This document shows positions 7,536 to 16,076 of a DNA stretch of 64,000 nucleotides, one piece after another. The translations under genes were made by a program, and so were the position numbers. The number at the start of each line of letters is the position of its first letter. The first letter of the stretch is position 1. Source of the stretch: Lachnospiraceae bacterium (lineage in GTDB: Bacteria > Bacillota_A > Clostridia > Lachnospirales > Lachnospiraceae); assembly GCA_017626435.1 (NCBI GenBank), contig JAGAIR010000004.1, positions 213,036 to 277,035 of the forward strand, read 5' to 3'. A model generated the notes under the pieces. It saw nothing but the letters and a program-made list of their open reading frames with translations. It was not told the origin of the DNA and searched no databases.

Positions 7536-8336
7536 CTATGCACAATATTGAATTTCATATTCGGAAACAATCTTTGAGAAGATTTCCTGTAACTTCTTAT
7601 CTTTCTCAATCACATCAATCTTTCTACAATTATTGATTTCCGTCTTGGCAGCGCCACTCTCATACAGACGCTTTTTCAAATTCCGTAGCCTAGTATTCAA
7701 GTCACACCCTGCTCTGTGTTCCAACTCGGTATACATATCATTCCGAAGAACATTGAACGGAATGTCGCAATAATGCTGAATCCTTTTGAACTTGGAGTTG
7801 ATTTCTTCCCTCCAGTTGTCAAATACTGGTCTAACGGCATCTTTAATATTTTCCACAGTCTCATTTGCTTTCATGGCAATCTGCTTTGCTTCATTCGCTT
7901 TTCTCTCGGACTCTGCCATCTGGTCAAGCATTCCGTATAACATTTGCATCTGCGGAGATAAATCCGACGCAATCGTCTTGACCTTGAAATATCCATTAAC
8001 CAACTGTCTTTGAACACCCCATGCCAAATCATCTGTAAAGGACTTAACCAACATAAGATAGCCCTGTTCCGTGATAAATGCTGTTCCTCGTGGATTTACT
8101 TCCTCAATTCCAGTTGGACGTTTTCCGTCCATCTTAGATTTTTCAAGGCTTTGCGGTGTTACAACAAAGAAATCTTCGCCTTCAACGAAATGTTTCTTGT
8201 TTGCAGCAAACCTGTGCCTTGCAGTTCCATCTGGTCTGCCATGTACAAGGTCAATATCTTTGAATGTCACTACTCGCTGACCTTCATACTCTTTTACGGA
8301 AATGTCTGCATTTCCGATATGTACTAACTCATTCAC
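7536..8336 (-). CDS. ORF6N-domain antirepressor-like protein
   Basis: The first 110 residues follow the ORF6N/KilA-N-related pattern: ISVKEYEGQRVVTFKDIDLV, HGRPDGTARHRFAANK, then FFVVTP and GTAFITEQGYLMLVKSFTDD. A long helical segment (residues ~130-180) and a basic C-terminal part follow. These proteins are phage regulators that bind DNA or repressor at the lytic switch. The gene is next to the Cro-like gene and shares its stop/start region, so it is transcribed from the early promoter at 8833-8861. Together with the AntA/ANT protein it gives this phage two antirepressor-type proteins in the early module. Confidence 0.85.
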   Translation of the reverse strand: MNELVHIGNADISVKEYEGQRVVTFKDIDLVHGRPDGTARHRFAANKKHFVEGEDFFVVTPQSLEKSKMDGKRPTGIEEVNPRGTAFITEQGYLMLVKSFTDDLAWGVQRQLVNGYFKVKTIASDLSPQMQMLYGMLDQMAESERKANEAKQIAMKANETVENIKDAVRPVFDNWREEINSKFKRIQHYCDIPFNVLRNDMYTELEHRAGCDLNTRLRNLKKRLYESGAAKTEINNCRKIDVIEKDKKLQEIFSKIVSEYEIQYCA

Positions 8337-8539
8337 TAAATCACCCCTTTCTTAAATATAACTATTGACTTTTTAATAGTTTTCTTTGGAATATATTCAA
8401 CCCTTAGCAGCTTTCTTCCGTTTAACATATTGCTAAATTCTTGCTCACTAAATCCAGCCCGTTCAGCAACTACACACTGCTTCATTCCTTTTTCAGTTAG
8501 TATCTGCTTAACAGCCGATACAACCTCTTCATATTTCAT
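8336..8539 (-). CDS. Cro-like helix-turn-helix protein, atypical C-terminus
   Basis: The first 45 residues are an XRE-type HTH: EVVSAVKQILTEKGMKQCVV, then AERAGFSEQEFSNMLNGRKL. In typical members the next helices read roughly DIPRIAKALGVTPNELF; here the protein instead runs into EYIPKKTIKKSIVIFKKGVI and stops, so the last helix is replaced by a short basic tail, perhaps by an old frameshift. It lies second in the early transcript, where Cro usually is, divergent from the CI-type repressor at 8945. DNA binding may be altered. Confidence 0.7.
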   Translation of the reverse strand: MKYEEVVSAVKQILTEKGMKQCVVAERAGFSEQEFSNMLNGRKLLRVEYIPKKTIKKSIVIFKKGVI

Positions 8540-8590
8540 CTTTTTATTATTCCTTCCGATGCACTAATACAACAATATTGACTTCCTATC

Positions 8591-8782
8591 TTACCCTCCC
8601 TGTCCTGCTGCCATCTGTGATTTATCTTTTCCTATGCTTCCTGCATCTATTTTCTTATCTTCTGCTTCTCTCGCAATAGCCATTCCCTCGGCAACTCCGA
8701 GAATATAATTCTGCTTTTCTTTGTCCAATTTCGGTATTGTGCCAGATAGTTTTTTAATAATCTGCTTTTCTTTCTCACTCAT
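8591..8782 (-). CDS. First gene of early transcript, small hypothetical (63 aa)
   Basis: Starts MSEKEKQIIKKLSGTIPKLD after a strong GGAGGAGC site; ends with a Gly/Gln-rich tail. KEKQNYILGVAEGMAIAREA forms a helix; proteins of this type commonly head early transcripts of Clostridia phages and are sometimes annotated as phage regulatory proteins, but I cannot assign a role. It is the first gene after the early promoter (TTGACA at 8856-8861 complement). Confidence 0.7.
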   Translation of the reverse strand: MSEKEKQIIKKLSGTIPKLDKEKQNYILGVAEGMAIAREAEDKKIDAGSIGKDKSQMAAGQGG

Positions 8783-8814
8783 AAAAGCTCCTCCTTTCTG
8801 TACCTCTGTATAAA

Positions 8815-8922
8815 TGTACTTTGTACATTTATATAATATTACATTGTACATCATCTGTCAAGTATTATTTTTGTACTTTGTACATTTTTATCATAGACAT
8901 TTTCGAAAATATGTTGTACAAT
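8815..8922. promoter_or_regulatory. Lysis-lysogeny switch: divergent promoters and four operators
   Basis: Minus-strand early promoter: TTGACA (8856-8861) and TATTAT (8833-8838), 17-base spacer. Plus-strand repressor promoter: TAGACA (8894-8899) and TACAAT (8917-8922), 17-base spacer. The palindrome TGTACTTTGTACA occurs exactly twice (8815-8827 and 8872-8884), with a half-site TTGTACA at 8844-8850 inside the early promoter spacer and TTGTACAA at 8914-8921 covering the repressor -10. This arrangement is what a CI/Cro-type repressor needs to shut the early promoter and autoregulate. Confidence 0.85.
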
Positions 8923-8944
8923 ATCTATAAAGGAGGTATGCATA

Positions 8945-9319
8945 ATGAAAGACAGAATAAAAGAAGTAAGGAAAGCTTCTTCCTATGGAAAAACGCAAGA
9001 TTCCTTTTCTGAATACTTGGGAATATCAAAATCAAATCTTGCCAGTTACGAATCCGGAAGAAGAACTCCTTCTGATGCTGTTATTCAATTGATTTGTCAA
9101 AAATGTAACATTAACGAGAATTGGTTAAAAAGCGGAACGGGGAGTATGAAAATTTCTCTTACTAGAAATCAGGAAATTGGAGCTTTTGCGAATGACGTTA
9201 TGAAATTAGATGACGAAAAATTTAAGAAACGATTTGTAGAAGCCTTAACAAAGCTTGACGAAAGGGACTGGGAAGCCCTAGAAATTATTATAGACAAACT
9301 AACAAAAGAGGGCGATTAA
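8945..9319 (+). CDS. CI-type prophage repressor, XRE HTH
   Basis: 124 residues. Residues ~5-60 form the HTH: RIKEVRKASSYGKTQDSFSE, YLGISKSNLASYESGRRTPS, then DAVIQLICQKCNINENWLKS, the standard ending of this repressor family (xxWLxxGxGxM). The C-terminal half is helical (KFKKRFVEALTKLDERDWEA) and lacks a LexA-type peptidase, so induction is likely through antirepressors rather than RecA-stimulated cleavage. AAGGAGG sits 6-7 bases before the ATG. It is divergent from the early operon and its promoter overlaps an operator. Confidence 0.92.
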   Translation: MKDRIKEVRKASSYGKTQDSFSEYLGISKSNLASYESGRRTPSDAVIQLICQKCNINENWLKSGTGSMKISLTRNQEIGAFANDVMKLDDEKFKKRFVEALTKLDERDWEALEIIIDKLTKEGD

Positions 9320-9330
9320 CCCTCTTTTGT
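9302..9330. terminator. Bidirectional terminator after the repressor
   Basis: ACAAAAGAGGG and CCCTCTTTTGT form an 11-base-pair stem around a 7-base loop; T-rich sequence follows on the plus side. It overlaps the repressor stop and the last codons of the convergent 36-residue gene. Confidence 0.75.
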
Positions 9331-9426
9331 CATGTTTTTTACAAAACTCAATATTTGTTCCAATATCCAAGTATTCTCAATTTTGCTCACCATTTCTATT
9401 ATTTTCTCCTTGTAGACCTCTGCCAT
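9316..9426 (-). CDS. Small phage protein (36 aa) convergent with the repressor
   Basis: A complete frame from ATG at 9426: MAEVYKEKIIEMVSKIENTW, then ILEQILSFVKNMTKEG. The GGGAGG site lies upstream. The pattern MAExYxxKIIEMVxKIEN is one I associate with tiny proteins found next to phage repressors in Clostridia; the function is unknown. It overlaps the repressor stop by four bases on the other strand, and both genes share one bidirectional terminator. Confidence 0.65.
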   Translation of the reverse strand: MAEVYKEKIIEMVSKIENTWILEQILSFVKNMTKEG

Positions 9427-9561
9427 CCTTTGTACCTCCCATGCTTTTAATAATCATTTAATATAGTATTATATTAGCATGGTTTTTCTGGAAATAAATA
9501 GGTTCCAGTGCGATTTCCAAAATCCTGGAAATCGTCCGACAAAGTGCGACACTTTTCGACA

Positions 9562-9759
9562 CTATAAATATTCTGATTTTATTAAATCGCCAATTTTACA
9601 ATTGAGAGCCATTGCAATCCGTTCTAGCTGGCGAAAAGATGGGTCTGTCTTTCCATTTTCAATGTTATTCAGCGTGCTTCGTGATATTCCTGTCATGACG
9701 CTGAGCTGTTCCAGGCTTATTCCTCGTTCTTCTCGTGCTTGCCATGTTAAAATTTCCAT
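9562..9759 (-). CDS. Small XRE-family transcriptional regulator
   Basis: 65 residues consisting of one HTH: MEILTWQAREERGISLEQLS, then VMTGISRSTLNNIENGKTDP and LERIAMALNCKIGDLIKSEY. It is a single-domain XRE regulator. It lies between the phage lysis end and the immunity region with intergenic sequence on both sides, transcribed alone. It may be a second immunity regulator or a leftover of another element. A 8-base inverted repeat (GATTTCCA / TGGAAATC, 9512-9533) lies just downstream. Confidence 0.85.
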   Translation of the reverse strand: MEILTWQAREERGISLEQLSVMTGISRSTLNNIENGKTDPSFRQLERIAMALNCKIGDLIKSEYL

Positions 9760-9849
9760 TTTTATCTTTTATCCTATGTATTTTTTTTACTATTATAATT
9801 CACAGGTACTGGCAAATCTGCAGGTAAATTCTGGAAGCACCGATTACCA

Positions 9850-9945
9850 TATGGTTACTTTTGGGTTACTTTTGGGTTGCATAAGTAGTATAGATTAGGT
9901 TAGTATAGTATAGATTAAGATAAGGTTAGATAAATATAGAATAGT
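9850..9945 (+). repeat. GGTTAC / TATAG-rich repeat block, left copy
   Basis: Contains GGTTACTTTTGGGTTACTTT, then GGGTTGCATAAG and a run of TAGTATAGATTAGGTTAG-type units, ending in TATAGGGGAAA. The same order of GGTTAC units, then TATAG/ATTAG units, then AGGGGGA is found on the opposite strand at 44355-44470. Both frames are closed by stops, so it is not coding now; it resembles the hinge/origin part of phage replisome-organiser genes. Confidence 0.5.
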
Positions 9946-9988
9946 ATAGGGGAAATCAGTTCATACAAGATTGACTTCCCCTATTTTT
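9946..9988 (+). terminator. Terminator-like hairpin
   Basis: ATAGGGGAAATCA pairs with TGACTTCCCCTAT (13 positions, one mismatch) followed by TTTTTA. It is best placed for plus-strand transcripts but could also end the lysis transcript arriving from the right. Confidence 0.65.
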
Positions 9989-10048
9989 ATATTGTGCCAG
10001 TTTCATTATGGCGCTTTAGGGATTATGCCATAATCATTGAGGTACTTA

Positions 10049-10768
10049 TTACAGTTCTTTACATTTTTTCAGATTTATCCATCGCCACTTGCCATCCTTT
10101 GTCTTGGCTTTCAGCCGCCCCCAGTTGCCCACTACCTTAGTTACTTTGAACGTTTCTCCCACTTTTGCTTTACGGATCTTGTTGGCCGCCGTCACCTTTC
10201 CACTGCTCCGGATCCAAAGCGGCTTTACCACTCGTGCTTTGTACTGCCAGCCTTGTGCGAGGTAATTATGTAAATGATTCCATTTTATGTTCTCCTTACC
10301 AACCATAGGAGCCGGACAGTTTTTCCCATTGACGTCCCAGTGGCGGACGATCGTTTTGGCATTTGGACACTTTTTCTGAATATACTGAACAAGCTCCCGC
10401 GCCGCCTTCATCTGATTCCAATTCGTATTTGTACAGCAGTCGCACAGTTCGATGGATACAGAAATGGCGTTGGTGCATTTTCCATAATATTTGCCACCGC
10501 CGTCTCCGGATCGCTGATCGCCCCCGACTGCCCAGGCCGTCCGGTTGATATTCACAGACTTCCATACTTCGCCCTGCTTGTCTACGAAAAAATGCGCTCC
10601 GGTCTGCCTTGTATTAAACGTTGCGAAATAGTTTGCGTTGCTTTTCGCTGTGTCTCCTTTATTTCCGGTATAATGAATCACGATGTACTTTACATCTTCC
10701 AGCTTTCTTTTTTTGCCGGAATCATAGCTGATGGCTTTCGCCAATTTGGTATTAATCTTCATCTTCAT
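10049..10768 (-). CDS. N-acetylmuramoyl-L-alanine amidase (endolysin)
   Basis: Amidase_2 domain: YIVIHYTGNKGDTAKSNANY gives the first zinc histidine, GAHFFVD and WAVGG follow, VSIELC is the core strand, and TIVRHWDVNGKNCPAP supplies the second histidine and the terminal ligand region. The last 70 residues (KARVVKPLWIRSSGK, FKVTKVVGNWGRLKAKTKDG) are a bacterial SH3-type wall-binding domain. It cleaves the bond between muramic acid and the peptide stem at lysis. The ATG at 10768 lies within the end of the holin gene, so the two are translationally coupled. Confidence 0.95.
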   Translation of the reverse strand: MKMKINTKLAKAISYDSGKKRKLEDVKYIVIHYTGNKGDTAKSNANYFATFNTRQTGAHFFVDKQGEVWKSVNINRTAWAVGGDQRSGDGGGKYYGKCTNAISVSIELCDCCTNTNWNQMKAARELVQYIQKKCPNAKTIVRHWDVNGKNCPAPMVGKENIKWNHLHNYLAQGWQYKARVVKPLWIRSSGKVTAANKIRKAKVGETFKVTKVVGNWGRLKAKTKDGKWRWINLKKCKEL

Positions 10769-11225
10769 CCTCACTTTCCTCTGTGTTGCCAACTTCGTTT
10801 ATTTGCTTCTTAATTTTCTTCAACAATGGCATCAAAAAAGGCGGTATCGCCGCCCCGGAATCTTCCATATTTTCAACAATAGAAATCACCTCATTGAAGC
10901 ATAGCCAGCAGGCTATGGTTATAGCAAAAAGCTGAAAGTTGATTGCCAATCCTATGTAGCATAGTGACGTTTCTATCAGCTTGTCTACAATCCATCCAAC
11001 CAGGATTAAAAGGTACATAGATACTTTTTTATTGATTCCCCGGATGCTTTTGTAGCTTTTGACCGGTCTGGCGGACTGCTTATCCCGATACGGGGCAGCA
11101 TTGATACCTGTCCAATAGTCAATTAGATTCAATGGTAACAGGCATATAACCGGTATTGCCAAAATACCGAGGAGATTAAATATTGCTGATAGAATTACAG
11201 TTACTTTAATTTTTAATTCATTCAT
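10752..11225 (-). CDS. Phage holin, holin_4 (Cph1) family
   Basis: About 157 residues starting MNELKIKVTVILSAIFNLLG. A first hydrophobic segment is followed by LIDYWTGINAAPYRDKQSAR and SYKSIRGINKKVSMYLLILV, the D-TG-AA ... S..G..KK pattern of the Phage_holin_4 family, then two more membrane segments and an acidic tail. It forms membrane lesions releasing the amidase encoded next. The ATG at 11225 follows AGGAAAGGAAGG. A terminator hairpin lies between it and the tail gene upstream. Confidence 0.9.
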   Translation of the reverse strand: MNELKIKVTVILSAIFNLLGILAIPVICLLPLNLIDYWTGINAAPYRDKQSARPVKSYKSIRGINKKVSMYLLILVGWIVDKLIETSLCYIGLAINFQLFAITIACWLCFNEVISIVENMEDSGAAIPPFLMPLLKKIKKQINEVGNTEESEDEDED

Positions 11226-11271
11226 ACGCCTTCCTTTCCTGCCAGAAAAATCACATCTGTTTCTGGCAACC

Positions 11272-11291
11272 AAAAAAGAGCCTGTCGGCTC
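11272..11291 (-). terminator. Terminator between tail and lysis genes
   Basis: On the minus strand GAGCC-gaca-GGCTC is followed by TTTTTT. Similar short GAGCC hairpins with T-runs recur through the late region. Confidence 0.75.
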
Positions 11292-11303
11292 AGTTTCAAT
11301 TTA

Positions 11304-12368
11304 TTATCTGTAAAAAACAACAATGCTACTATTCGCTGTGACGGTCCCATCCGCTTTTACGCTGGCCAGATTGGTATAGGTGTTTCCGTTGTAAAACAAG
11401 GCACTATACACTTCGCCTGCAGGGAAGGTATAGGTGGCATATACCGCCGCGCTTGAAGCTCCATTAGTGCAGTGTATCAAAATTTCTTTTGCCGAGGATG
11501 GCACTGTGACACTTTGACCATTATTTAATACCGCTATTTGCGTCCATGTATCATTAATTCCAATATCTTCTTTTGTAATGTTTACATTTCCTTTTCTGTA
11601 GGAACTTTCCGTGTCTCCTTTTACTCCGGTGACCTGTGCCGACTGCATCTGTTCCAATGCATTTCTGGCTGACTCCGCAGAATTGGCTGACTGCTCTTTG
11701 TAATATTTTGCATTATCGGTGTCCTCTCCTTCCCTGATACCGCTACCGCCTATGGAATAGCTCTGTGCCAGTTTCGATTCATAGGATGCATTATCTGCAA
11801 AATCACTGGACAATTGTGCACTCGCTGTAGCACTGGATGCCTGGGCTGTAAGCTCTGCAAGGTAGTTTGGCTGCAGATACTCATCTGTGATGCTATTCTT
11901 TTTAAGATCCGCAGAAATTCTGTTACCTCCGTCTGCATTTTTCGTTTTGGCAAACGCAATCCGGTCGGAATCCTCAAACACATAGTCCGGCACCACATCT
12001 CCAATATCAGCAGTCCACTGTGTACCGTCAGAGGTCTCCATAGTTATTACCCCGGCGGAATCCATAGAAAAAGACACTGGAATTTTTTCGATGTTGAAAT
12101 CCACCGAAAATTCCGTACCATCGTAAAAACGGAAGGTAAGGATTCCTGTTTCCGGCTCCCAAGTCGGCATCCCAACAATTACTTTGCCCGCTTCAGATTT
12201 ATCGAATTTTCCCGTACTGCTCTCATTGTAAACCACATCCAAATTTTCGGCTATCTGATAGATGGCGGAATCCATATGGTTCAGATTGCTCTGCCCCAAA
12301 GGGGTATCCAGAGACTCTGACTTATTTTTCCAGAAAATCCGGTCATACACATATCTTGTATACATCAA
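11304..12368 (-). CDS. Tail fibre / receptor-binding-type protein
   Basis: 354 residues. The start (YTRYVYDRIFWKNKSESLDT, then PLGQSNLNHMDSAIYQ) is typical of Clostridia baseplate or fibre proteins that attach to the tail tip. Residues ~160-250 are Ala/Ser-rich helix repeats (ASSATASAQLSSDFADNASY), a fibre shaft pattern, and the C-terminal 70 residues (WTQIAVLNNGQSVTVPSSAK) form a beta-rich head. It overlaps the tail lysin gene by 4 bases. Host-receptor binding is inferred from position and architecture. Confidence 0.75.
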   Translation of the reverse strand: MMYTRYVYDRIFWKNKSESLDTPLGQSNLNHMDSAIYQIAENLDVVYNESSTGKFDKSEAGKVIVGMPTWEPETGILTFRFYDGTEFSVDFNIEKIPVSFSMDSAGVITMETSDGTQWTADIGDVVPDYVFEDSDRIAFAKTKNADGGNRISADLKKNSITDEYLQPNYLAELTAQASSATASAQLSSDFADNASYESKLAQSYSIGGSGIREGEDTDNAKYYKEQSANSAESARNALEQMQSAQVTGVKGDTESSYRKGNVNITKEDIGINDTWTQIAVLNNGQSVTVPSSAKEILIHCTNGASSAAVYATYTFPAGEVYSALFYNGNTYTNLASVKADGTVTANSSIVVFYR

Positions 12369-14680
12369 TCCACCTCCTCATTCTGTATAGCGATCCAGTT
12401 GATATCAATTGTATCGGTCCGCTCCGGGTCTTCTACCTCTTCCATTGTCCGGATCAGGTCAATATAGAATCCTTCCGCAGTAATTTCATTCACAAAGCAG
12501 CCAATTATCCCATGATTTTCTCCCATGGGGGTACAGGTTACAACCGGCGTTTTTAAAAATTCCTGTTCAAAAGTCACATATTCTCTCGCTGTTATTCCTT
12601 TAAACTCTAAAGACTGCTTCCCAGTCTTTATATTAGGTATATAACATGGTACATCCGCTTTTAGTCCGATAACAGGAGCATTCTCCCCATCATAGCCAAC
12701 CTTTTCCATGCGTACACTGCCTTCCAGCTCCCATTTGTGTACAACACCCATCCTTTCCTCATGAATCTCCTTTGAAAATACGATCCGGTCAGCAGAAAGT
12801 GATGCAGAATCCCCATTGCTAAACAACTGCTCACCGTCCTGGTCCGTTTCAAGCAGTATCTTTTCGTAATCTCCCACATGAAATCCTTCCGAGTTCATTA
12901 AGACCTCTCTATAGGTATTCTGGTCCTTATACAGATTTCCGTAAAAATTCCAGATGAATTTCCGGGAAGCAGCTGCCCAGCTTGAAACATATAACTTTCC
13001 GGAATCCAGGTCCAGATAATACAGACCACCTTCTGACGGCTCCTGGTAGTAAGTCTCCGGCTCCCCCTGTCCATAGTAGTCCACGGTGCCAGAAAACCCT
13101 TCCCAGTCCATGTATCTGAAATGTATGACATTGTCCGCATGATATCCGGTCTCAATATCTATGCTTCCGCCATGGATTTCTATGGCATTTGCTGTTACAT
13201 TTCCGTTTTCATCCACCTGAAATTTATCAGAAACAATAGACAGTTCCTTTGTCGTTAAGTCTATTTTATTTCCTTCGAAAACAATGTTATCAGCAGATAT
13301 ACTGAAATTTACGGCATCTCCACTGGCATCCAAAGCCATAGCAGCCACTTTCCCATCCTTATCTACCTGCAGGACCACCGTAGATGCTGTCATTTCAAGC
13401 AGAGATTCTGTTTTTTCTCCGATATCCTTTAACCCAACGGAAAATAACCCCGTTTCTTTTTTGATAGAAAGAACCTTTCCCTGCAATTGCATTATCTCCT
13501 CATTGGCAGATACCTCGTTGCCACGGACCTTATTTCCCTTCGACTCAAAGGTATCAATCAATGCCTGTATCCCGGACAAGGTCCTGCTGAAAATAAAGGA
13601 TTCCACCATATCATTTTTTTTGATCAGGGTAAAAGCATCTCCGGGTTCCAGATAAGGAAGCCCGTTCAGCTCTGTTGTATTCGGGCAGTAGGTAATGCCC
13701 TGTATCCTTTTTAAAATCTGCTTTCCAATCTTTCGGAGCTCCTCTGCCGATTTTCCATACAGCAGGAAGTTCGCTGTGATCAGATAGGGATTACTGGTAT
13801 CCTCCCCAATGGTCACCCCGATATCTCCCTCGTCCGTCTGGATGGTCAGACAGGTGATAGGCTGGGTCATATATTCCTCATATTGGCAGCTGCGGTATTC
13901 CGGATAGTACTGTTCCTCGTCTGACACTTCCAGGTATACAAAGGAATCCTCCGGATAAAGTGTTTCTTCCGGATATAAATTGCCTTTTTCTCCCTGGCTG
14001 TCTTCTGGAAACACACCATGCCCCTTTAAATAGATTACCTCAAATCTACCCTGGCGGTCCATGCGTCCAAATCCGCCATTCACAGCACACATCGCCCTTA
14101 ATGCATCAGTGCCCGGCAGGCTGCCGGCAGATGGTTCAATGGTCTTTGAAACCAGCATTTCATCATTTGACAAAGCCTGGGATACAAAAGGAAGTCCCAG
14201 ATAATTTAGTAGAGATTCCCTCATTTCTTTCACGGTGACCGTACCAGCACCTTCTGTACCAAACAGCTCCTGATACCATTCTGATATGTCCTTAGAGGCA
14301 TCATACATCCGATCATAAGCAATAACCTTTTTATAGTCCTTATCATCTATCATCTGAACTTCATCTACCCGGAAGGTTCCCATAGGCAGTTGCAAAATCC
14401 TGCTGCCATCCTCTCCCGTTACTTCGATTTGGACAGTAAACTCCAGACCACTGATCTGATCCGCCAGTATTTCAGAAACCTCAAACTCTACGGAGGAAGC
14501 AATGCATCCTCCAAGTGTTAGATCCTCTTCATCGCAAATGGATTCCTTGATGACTACTGTTTCAGAATGGAGTTTGTCATTATCAATTACTAAGTTGATA
14601 TCCGGAAAGGTCAGGATGTAATTGTTAAAATAGCCAGAAGCATAAAACAGCTTTTTCTGCCCTTCTGATAGATTCAGCAT
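12365..14680 (-). CDS. Tail-associated hub / endopeptidase-like protein
   Basis: 771 residues. The N-terminal ~380 residues (FNNYILTFPDINLVIDNDKL, FEVSEILADQISGLEFTVQI, MGTFRVDEVQMIDDKDYKKV) follow the gp27-like tail-hub pattern of siphovirus Tal proteins: attachment domains with a GTDALRAMCAVNGGFGRMDR helix-strand unit. The middle has a coiled segment and the repeated VDKDGKVAAMAL / VDENGNVTANAI elements of fibre-like structures; the end is beta-rich. It probably plugs the tail tube and contacts the cell wall; I do not see a clear catalytic motif. Encoded between the distal tail protein and the fibre. Confidence 0.75.
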   Translation of the reverse strand: MLNLSEGQKKLFYASGYFNNYILTFPDINLVIDNDKLHSETVVIKESICDEEDLTLGGCIASSVEFEVSEILADQISGLEFTVQIEVTGEDGSRILQLPMGTFRVDEVQMIDDKDYKKVIAYDRMYDASKDISEWYQELFGTEGAGTVTVKEMRESLLNYLGLPFVSQALSNDEMLVSKTIEPSAGSLPGTDALRAMCAVNGGFGRMDRQGRFEVIYLKGHGVFPEDSQGEKGNLYPEETLYPEDSFVYLEVSDEEQYYPEYRSCQYEEYMTQPITCLTIQTDEGDIGVTIGEDTSNPYLITANFLLYGKSAEELRKIGKQILKRIQGITYCPNTTELNGLPYLEPGDAFTLIKKNDMVESFIFSRTLSGIQALIDTFESKGNKVRGNEVSANEEIMQLQGKVLSIKKETGLFSVGLKDIGEKTESLLEMTASTVVLQVDKDGKVAAMALDASGDAVNFSISADNIVFEGNKIDLTTKELSIVSDKFQVDENGNVTANAIEIHGGSIDIETGYHADNVIHFRYMDWEGFSGTVDYYGQGEPETYYQEPSEGGLYYLDLDSGKLYVSSWAAASRKFIWNFYGNLYKDQNTYREVLMNSEGFHVGDYEKILLETDQDGEQLFSNGDSASLSADRIVFSKEIHEERMGVVHKWELEGSVRMEKVGYDGENAPVIGLKADVPCYIPNIKTGKQSLEFKGITAREYVTFEQEFLKTPVVTCTPMGENHGIIGCFVNEITAEGFYIDLIRTMEEVEDPERTDTIDINWIAIQNEEVD

Positions 14681-14695
14681 AACATCGCTCCTTTC

Positions 14696-15151
14696 CTAAT
14701 ATTCAATCGCTGCCAGTCTGATTGGTAAATACATTGGCGCACCATGATAAAGTCCTCCGTATTGGAACTGAACATCTGGCATATAAAATGTTCCAGTATC
14801 GTAATCATCTTCCCAATCATTGAAATATCTAATGCGGATTTTTCTTTCTTTATACACTCCAACTCCATGCTTATAACCATTTCTAATAGCTAGTATCAGC
14901 TTGCATTTATCCTCATAAACCAGATAAGGAGTGTTCCATTCAATCTTGGTACGGCTATGGTCCAGAACCTTGCGCTTGAGATAACCATTTCCATTCACAT
15001 AAGAATCAATGTCCTGCATCTGCTTCGGGGTGATACTAATTCCTCCATTCGGCTGAATAAAATGATAAGACAGTTTTTTGTATGTATAGCCATCTTTCTC
15101 ACTGTAAGCTGTCGGCAAAGCAATCAAGCCCTTTGAATTGGAATACGCCAT
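14696..15151 (-). CDS. Tail protein, probably distal tail component
   Basis: 151 residues beginning MAYSNSKGLIALPTAYSEKD. The gene lies directly upstream of the hub protein, where the distal tail (Dit) gene normally is, and the sequence is beta-rich with aromatic strands (IRYFNDWEDDYDTGTFYMPD). In other members of this phage group a protein of similar size links tube and hub. Family assignment is by position; an accessory island separates it from the tape measure, which is unusual. Confidence 0.6.
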   Translation of the reverse strand: MAYSNSKGLIALPTAYSEKDGYTYKKLSYHFIQPNGGISITPKQMQDIDSYVNGNGYLKRKVLDHSRTKIEWNTPYLVYEDKCKLILAIRNGYKHGVGVYKERKIRIRYFNDWEDDYDTGTFYMPDVQFQYGGLYHGAPMYLPIRLAAIEY

Positions 15152-15236
15152 CGGAACACTCCTTTCTGTAAATCTGCACACAAAAAGACACCTATCCGAA
15201 GATAGCTGCCTTAGCCATGTTCATAAAATTTGATTT

Positions 15237-15893
15237 TTATGCGGTCAAATATGTTATATCCATAAACTGTTCAATCCTGTTCTTACAATCCTTATATATG
15301 TCCTTGTAGTGCATCCCCATTGACATATCAATTCTAATAGTCTGCAAAATAATACTCTCTACAAGTGTAAGGTTATTTAAATCAGAGACCGATATATTAT
15401 CCCGACTACCGCTTATTACTGTCTTTGCAAGTTTAGTATATATCAAATATAATTTATCTGAATGTGTACTTCCCTGTGCTTTTGCATAGTCCACAAGCAT
15501 TTTTATCACATCAGTTTCTTTTAATCTATTTTCCTTGTTTAGAATCCTCGTATCGTTCCATAATTTAGATTGTTTTTCGATAAGAAATCTCCGCATAGCA
15601 TAAAACTGTCGGACTAACTCTTTCTTAAATTTTCTTGTAATTTCGCTGTTCCTCATGTATGTCATCAATAACGTTGCTTGTTCCTCGTTTAAAAGATAAA
15701 TCTTTTCTTTATTAGTCCCTTTGCTATATTTTACAGCCCGCATTTCAAATGCGACCTGTCCAAACTCCGCAAAATCACTTTCATATTTAGAGATTATCTG
15801 CTGTACCGCATGATGTTTAACATTTGTTCCTTCCGCAATTACCTTACTGTTTGTGAACACATCATTTTCTCTTACTTCCACTAATTCATACAT
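15237..15893 (-). CDS. Rha-family regulatory protein (island copy 1)
   Basis: Residues 1-110 follow the pRha pattern: DVFTNSKVIAEGTNVKHHAV, IISKYESDFAEFGQVAF, then IYLLNEEQATLLMTYMRNSE and KKELVRQFYAMRRFLIEKQS. In Rha proteins the first part contacts DNA and the LLxExxxTLL-like strand-helix closes the domain. The C-terminal 100 residues are helical and not recognised. It is the last gene of the accessory island inside the tail module, with its own leader and a terminator upstream. Confidence 0.75.
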   Translation of the reverse strand: MYELVEVRENDVFTNSKVIAEGTNVKHHAVQQIISKYESDFAEFGQVAFEMRAVKYSKGTNKEKIYLLNEEQATLLMTYMRNSEITRKFKKELVRQFYAMRRFLIEKQSKLWNDTRILNKENRLKETDVIKMLVDYAKAQGSTHSDKLYLIYTKLAKTVISGSRDNISVSDLNNLTLVESIILQTIRIDMSMGMHYKDIYKDCKNRIEQFMDITYLTA

Positions 15894-15978
15894 AACAATT
15901 CCACCTTTCTTGCGCTACTGTCATTTGACAGGCTGTGTAATGTTCTGATAATAGGTGCATACATTATAATTTAATTAT

Positions 15979-16023
15979 AAAAAAGAGCCCTATAACTCCA
16001 CTTGGAAGCCACTAGGCTCTTTC
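15979..16023 (-). terminator. Terminator after the 253-aa island gene
   Basis: On the minus strand AAAGAGCC and GGCTCTTT bracket a 28-base internal hairpin and are followed by TTTT. It ends the transcript of the gene at 16077. Confidence 0.75.
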
Positions 16024-16076
16024 TTTTCCTATGATAACAATATAGCACATGGGGAATGTGAATTGTGTGACTTATG

